Shown here one piece after another: positions 47,623 through 50,502 of a stretch of DNA of 50,502 bases; positions within the stretch are counted from its first letter, which is position 1, and each line of letters starts with the position of its first letter. The stretch is from Nitrososphaera sp. GTDB taxonomy: Archaea > Thermoproteota > Nitrososphaeria > Nitrososphaerales > Nitrososphaeraceae. The stretch lies in NCBI RefSeq assembly GCF_013388945.1, contig NZ_JACAEH010000031.1:1-50502 (forward strand). The letters run 5' to 3'. A program made the position numbers and the translations under genes. Under the pieces are notes generated by a model. The model did not search any database. It was not told the DNA's origin and was given only the letters and a program-made list of their open reading frames with translations.

Positions 47623-48669
47623 TTGGGTGGATTCTACCGCTTTGTGCTGGTCCGCTCCATAAACACGCTGGTCGTGCTCTTTGCGACGCTCGTGCTTACA
47701 ATAGCGCTCCTCGGCCCAACGATGGACAGGATACTGCTTGACGGGATAAAATTCTACGTCGTAGAGGAGATAAACCTGCGCGAGTTGAAATTTGACAACG
47801 CGCAGGAGCGCCAGCAGTTCATCGATGAGCGGGTGGAGCAGCAGGTCAAGACCATAGGGCTTGACGAGCCGTGGTACTCGCCCAAGCGCTTCTTCAACAC
47901 TGTGCTCAGGGTGATGGTGCTTGACCTTGGCAAGTCCAACTTTCTGACAAGCGAGAGCGGCTCGTCAAACGTCCGGGACATAATCCTGGAAAAGGTGCCC
48001 AAGACGGTGCTTCTGTTCACCACGTCGACTCTTGTGGTGACCGTCATCGGCCTGTACCTGGGGGCTTTTGTCGCAAACAAGGCCGGTTCTGTGTGGGACA
48101 GGCTCAACTCTGCCTTTGCCGTGTTCTCGGGCTCTTTTCCCACCTGGTGGGTCGGCATGCTCATGATCTTTGCGTTTGCGTTTGCCTACCACATCTTTCC
48201 GGCCCGCGCGACACCGCTGACGCCGCCCGACGACCCGGCTTATGCGCTCGACCTGCTGTACCACATGCTGCTTCCACTCATCACGATAGTCCTGGTCGGG
48301 TTTGGTGCATGGGCCTACATCGTGAGGTATTTCGTCGTCGGGATTCTGGGCGAGGACTATATCGCGGCCAAAAGGGCGGCCGGAATTCCTGAAAGAAGAA
48401 TAGTCTACTCGCACGCGCTCAAAAACGCCGCGCCGCCCATAGTGACGGTGGTCGCGCTCAGCCTTGCTGGCTCGTTTGGCGGCGCAATCACAGTCGAGGC
48501 CGTGTTTGACTGGCCCGGCATGGGTCAGCTGTACTACCACGCAATCGGCATGTTTGACATACCGGTCATCATCGGGCTCACCTACGTTTCCACGGTCATC
48601 TTTGTAATCACCGTGTTTTTGACTGACATCATCTACGCCTACTTTGACCCGAGGGTGAAGGTGGCCTGA
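47623..48669 (+). CDS. Opp/Dpp-type ABC transporter permease 1
   Basis: A 348-aa permease with six helices and an extended loop after the first one (DEPWYSPKRFFNTVLRVMV). The BPD_transp_1 signature is YIAAKRAAGIPERRIVYSHA. AGSFGGAITVEAVFDWPGMG and a C-terminal helix complete the OppB pattern. The TTG at 47623 lies about 30 bases after AATATTAAAAG. The stop TGA overlaps a CTG (48666) that probably starts the second permease. Confidence 0.9.
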   Translation: MGGFYRFVLVRSINTLVVLFATLVLTIALLGPTMDRILLDGIKFYVVEEINLRELKFDNAQERQQFIDERVEQQVKTIGLDEPWYSPKRFFNTVLRVMVLDLGKSNFLTSESGSSNVRDIILEKVPKTVLLFTTSTLVVTVIGLYLGAFVANKAGSVWDRLNSAFAVFSGSFPTWWVGMLMIFAFAFAYHIFPARATPLTPPDDPAYALDLLYHMLLPLITIVLVGFGAWAYIVRYFVVGILGEDYIAAKRAAGIPERRIVYSHALKNAAPPIVTVVALSLAGSFGGAITVEAVFDWPGMGQLYYHAIGMFDIPVIIGLTYVSTVIFVITVFLTDIIYAYFDPRVKVA

Positions 48670-50057
48670 GCGCGAGTTCGACAGTCCTCTCAAGGTCCGA
48701 GATAGTCCGCGAGTTTAGGCGCTCAAAAAGTGGCCTTGCCGGCGTAGCGATACTGCTTGGGCTCATCGTCATGACTATCTACTCTGTGGTCGCAATACCG
48801 CTTGAATCGTACAGGCAGTGGAACAACCCCAACTTTTGGATAGACCTGCCCAAGTCGGCGGCGCCGGCTTGGACCAACGCCTTTGGCGCAAGGGCGCCCG
48901 AGCACATCGTCATGCACTCGCCGAGCGCGCAGGTGGCAGAGTCAGGTGACGGCGGAGTAAGGACGGTGACTCATTCCTATACGGTGCGGTTCAACTACGA
49001 CCAGTACCCCGCAGATTTCATGCTGCTATACTCTGCGCGCTATGGCTCGACGCAGCCTGCCCTGCAGGTCGACGTGGTCAGGCCCGACGGCAAGGAGTTC
49101 AGGGTGTACTTTGCGTCGCTCCCGCCGTCGCAGGGAGGGCAGAACGTCTTCTCGTCTCGCGTGTTTTCGACAGACAGGGCTATTGCCGAGTCGCTCCGGG
49201 GAGACACCGGCGCGTTTTCGTACCCCCAGGACCCTGCAAGGCCGCATGTGATGATCTTTTCAGACGCTACCCAGAGCAAGGTGCTCAAAGGCACGTACGT
49301 GTTCAGGGAGACGTTCTACCTTTTCGACCCTGCCGACTCTGTGGAGGATTCCGGCGTAATCCTCGGCGGCAAGGTGTACGGTGTTATGGGCACGGACGAG
49401 CTCAGGCGCGACCTTGCAACAGGCATACTGTGGGCGGCGCCGGTCGCGCTTTTCATCGGGCTGACAGTGTCAATCGTGTCCATACTGATAGGCCTTGTCT
49501 ATGGAGTAGTGGCCGGCTACAAGGGCCGCAGGACCGACGAGGGGCTCATGAGGATAAACGACATTTTCTACTCGCTCCCGACGCTCCCGCTGCTTGTCAT
49601 TCTCTCAGTCACAGTCGGAAGGAGCATCTTTCTCATCACAGGGTTTTTGGTGATATTCGGCTGGGTGGGCATGGCAAAGATAAGCAGGAGCCTTGCGCTC
49701 CAGATAAAGAACCTGCAGTACGTCGAGGCCGCAAAGCTGATGGGCCAGTCAGACGTGCGGATAATATTCAGGCACATAATCCCGCAACTGCTGCCGCTGA
49801 CTTTTGCAAGCATCGCCATTGCTGTTCCGTCCGCAATCCTTGGAGAAGCCGCGCTGTCTTTCCTTGGCCTTGGCGACCCGTCGATTCCGACCTGGGGCCA
49901 GATACTGCACGACGCAAATTCCGCCGGCGCGGCCGTCCGGGGGCTGTGGTGGTGGATTGTCCCGCCGGGCCTTATGATAGCCATAACGGGCCTTGCGTTT
50001 GCGCTTGTCGGCAACGCGCTTGATGCAATTGTCAACCCGCGGTCAAAGAAGGTGTAG
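48666..50057 (+). CDS. Opp/Dpp-type ABC transporter permease 2, probable CTG start
   Basis: A permease of about 463 aa, OppC-type. The first ATG (48771) lies inside helix 1. The frame upstream encodes the family's basic N-terminus (EIVREFRRSKSGLAGVAILL) back to a stop, without ATG, GTG or TTG. CTG 48666 overlaps the stop of the previous gene (CTGA) and is the best candidate. A large outer domain of about 180 residues lies between helices 1 and 2. The EAA signature is YVEAAKLMGQSDVRIIFRHI, with ILGEAALSFLGLGDPSIPTW at the end. Confidence 0.85.
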   Translation: MSASSTVLSRSEIVREFRRSKSGLAGVAILLGLIVMTIYSVVAIPLESYRQWNNPNFWIDLPKSAAPAWTNAFGARAPEHIVMHSPSAQVAESGDGGVRTVTHSYTVRFNYDQYPADFMLLYSARYGSTQPALQVDVVRPDGKEFRVYFASLPPSQGGQNVFSSRVFSTDRAIAESLRGDTGAFSYPQDPARPHVMIFSDATQSKVLKGTYVFRETFYLFDPADSVEDSGVILGGKVYGVMGTDELRRDLATGILWAAPVALFIGLTVSIVSILIGLVYGVVAGYKGRRTDEGLMRINDIFYSLPTLPLLVILSVTVGRSIFLITGFLVIFGWVGMAKISRSLALQIKNLQYVEAAKLMGQSDVRIIFRHIIPQLLPLTFASIAIAVPSAILGEAALSFLGLGDPSIPTWGQILHDANSAGAAVRGLWWWIVPPGLMIAITGLAFALVGNALDAIVNPRSKKV

Positions 50058-50165
50058 CGGATGCCTCAGGACTCATAATCCTCGTCACAAATCAGACGGC
50101 TCTTCCTTCACGTCATCAGCATCCGCTGGCGATAATCAATTTGCAAGGGTATTGAACGTAGCGCG

Positions 50166-50502
50166 CTAGCCCTTGACGCGGACTATTTTTACCCTGTCAA
50201 GCACCTTCCAGTACTCGACTTCCTGGCCCTGGACGTTGTCCTGCAGCTTTTCTCGGATCTCGTCCTCTACAGACGACGTCTCGAATGTCTCAAAGGTCTC
50301 GAGGTCCATTATCTGCAGCGTGTCGCCCTGCTTTGAGATTATCTGGCCGTTGCGCTTGTCAATGAGCGGGACCTCGACCCTCGTGGTGACAGGCCCTACG
50401 AACGGGTGGGTGCTGCCGTCAAAGACGCCGACGGCGTTGATCCTGGCCTTTGCAGAGCCGTGCTTGCCCGGCTTGCTGTGGTCGTACGAGACTATCCTGC
50501 AC
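50166..50502 (-). CDS. Translation factor aIF5A, C-terminal part
   Basis: The gene enters from the right edge; only the last 111 codons are seen. They encode CRIVSYDHSKPGKHGSAKAR, just after the hypusine site, then INAVGVFDGSTHPFVGPV and the OB-fold part (GQIISKQGDTLQIMDLETFE). The hypusine lysine region (STGKHG-like) is represented here by SKPGKHGSAK. aIF5A helps ribosomes translate difficult peptides. It ends at TAG 50166-50168, tail to tail with the permease gene after 108 bases in which I see no gene. Confidence 0.9.
   Translation of the reverse strand, partial: CRIVSYDHSKPGKHGSAKARINAVGVFDGSTHPFVGPVTTRVEVPLIDKRNGQIISKQGDTLQIMDLETFETFETSSVEDEIREKLQDNVQGQEVEYWKVLDRVKIVRVKG

Overview
The window looks like the chromosome of an ammonia-oxidising soil archaeon of the Nitrososphaera type (Thaumarchaeota/Nitrososphaerota). 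The reasons are archaeal information-processing genes (aEF-2, S24e, S27ae, aIF5A, SRP54, Pus10, Dph6), archaeal PurP, futalosine-pathway menaquinone genes, and genes that very often begin with GTG or TTG about 26-28 bases after a TATA box, which is the signature of leaderless transcripts. The genus is an inference; no database search was run.

Layout. 0-8 kb: tatC-tatA, purP, a bifunctional-nuclease-domain protein, a Cys-motif membrane protein, a HAD phosphatase, msrA and a sensor histidine kinase. 7.9-13.5 kb: accessory small or secreted proteins, including a 53-aa four-cysteine protein too short for usual ORF cut-offs, an acidic secreted protein, and a two-gene operon for a 640-aa beta-rich protein and its partner. 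13.6-19.2 kb: a casposon (Cas1-mobilised transposon). 19.2-21.4 kb: aEF-2, whose 3' end is the casposon target. 21.5-25.6 kb: mqnD, small proteins, an FAH-family hydrolase and a cation/proton antiporter. 25.7-28.1 kb: a biuret-hydrolase-like amidohydrolase with an NCS1 permease. 28.3-34.7 kb: a PurE-like protein, a creatininase-family protein, then mqnE, a universal stress protein, mqnC and a UbiD-family (MqnL-like) decarboxylase. 34.77-37.54 kb: a second mobile element. 37.6-43.7 kb: translation, RNA-modification and protein-targeting genes. 43.7-50.06 kb: an Opp/Dpp-type ABC importer. 50.17 kb to the end: 3' part of aIF5A.

The central finding is the casposon (about 13623-19200, 5.6 kb). It has 144-bp terminal inverted repeats differing at one base, a target duplication of 14-17 bp copied from the last codons of aEF-2, and a Cas1 whose Glu/His/Glu catalytic residues are all present. 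It has no PolB, no Cas2/Cas4 and no CRISPR array. Two features are unusual. The terminal repeats run 56 bases into cas1, so the right end also carries a cas1 start, which continues past the identical repeat as a diverged 37-codon cas1 remnant. The left cas1 is also split by a +1 frameshift. Cargo is a PD-(D/E)XK-like protein, a nucleotidyltransferase-like protein, an antitoxin-like gene with a 17-bp palindromic operator, and two unrecognised proteins.

The second element (34767-37535) has 26-bp inverted repeats and an 8-bp duplication (TTCCAAGC). It carries an IS6-like transposase with a ribbon-helix-helix partner and four predicted membrane-protein genes, and it sits in the promoter region upstream of rpS24e.

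Several otherwise intact minus-strand genes have an in-frame stop (aEF-2 TAA, FAH TAG, creatininase N-terminus TAG, possibly the 36.6-kb transposon gene TGA). TAG, TAA and TGA all end normal genes here, so code reassignment is unlikely. Sequence error or real nonsense mutation must be separated using read data.
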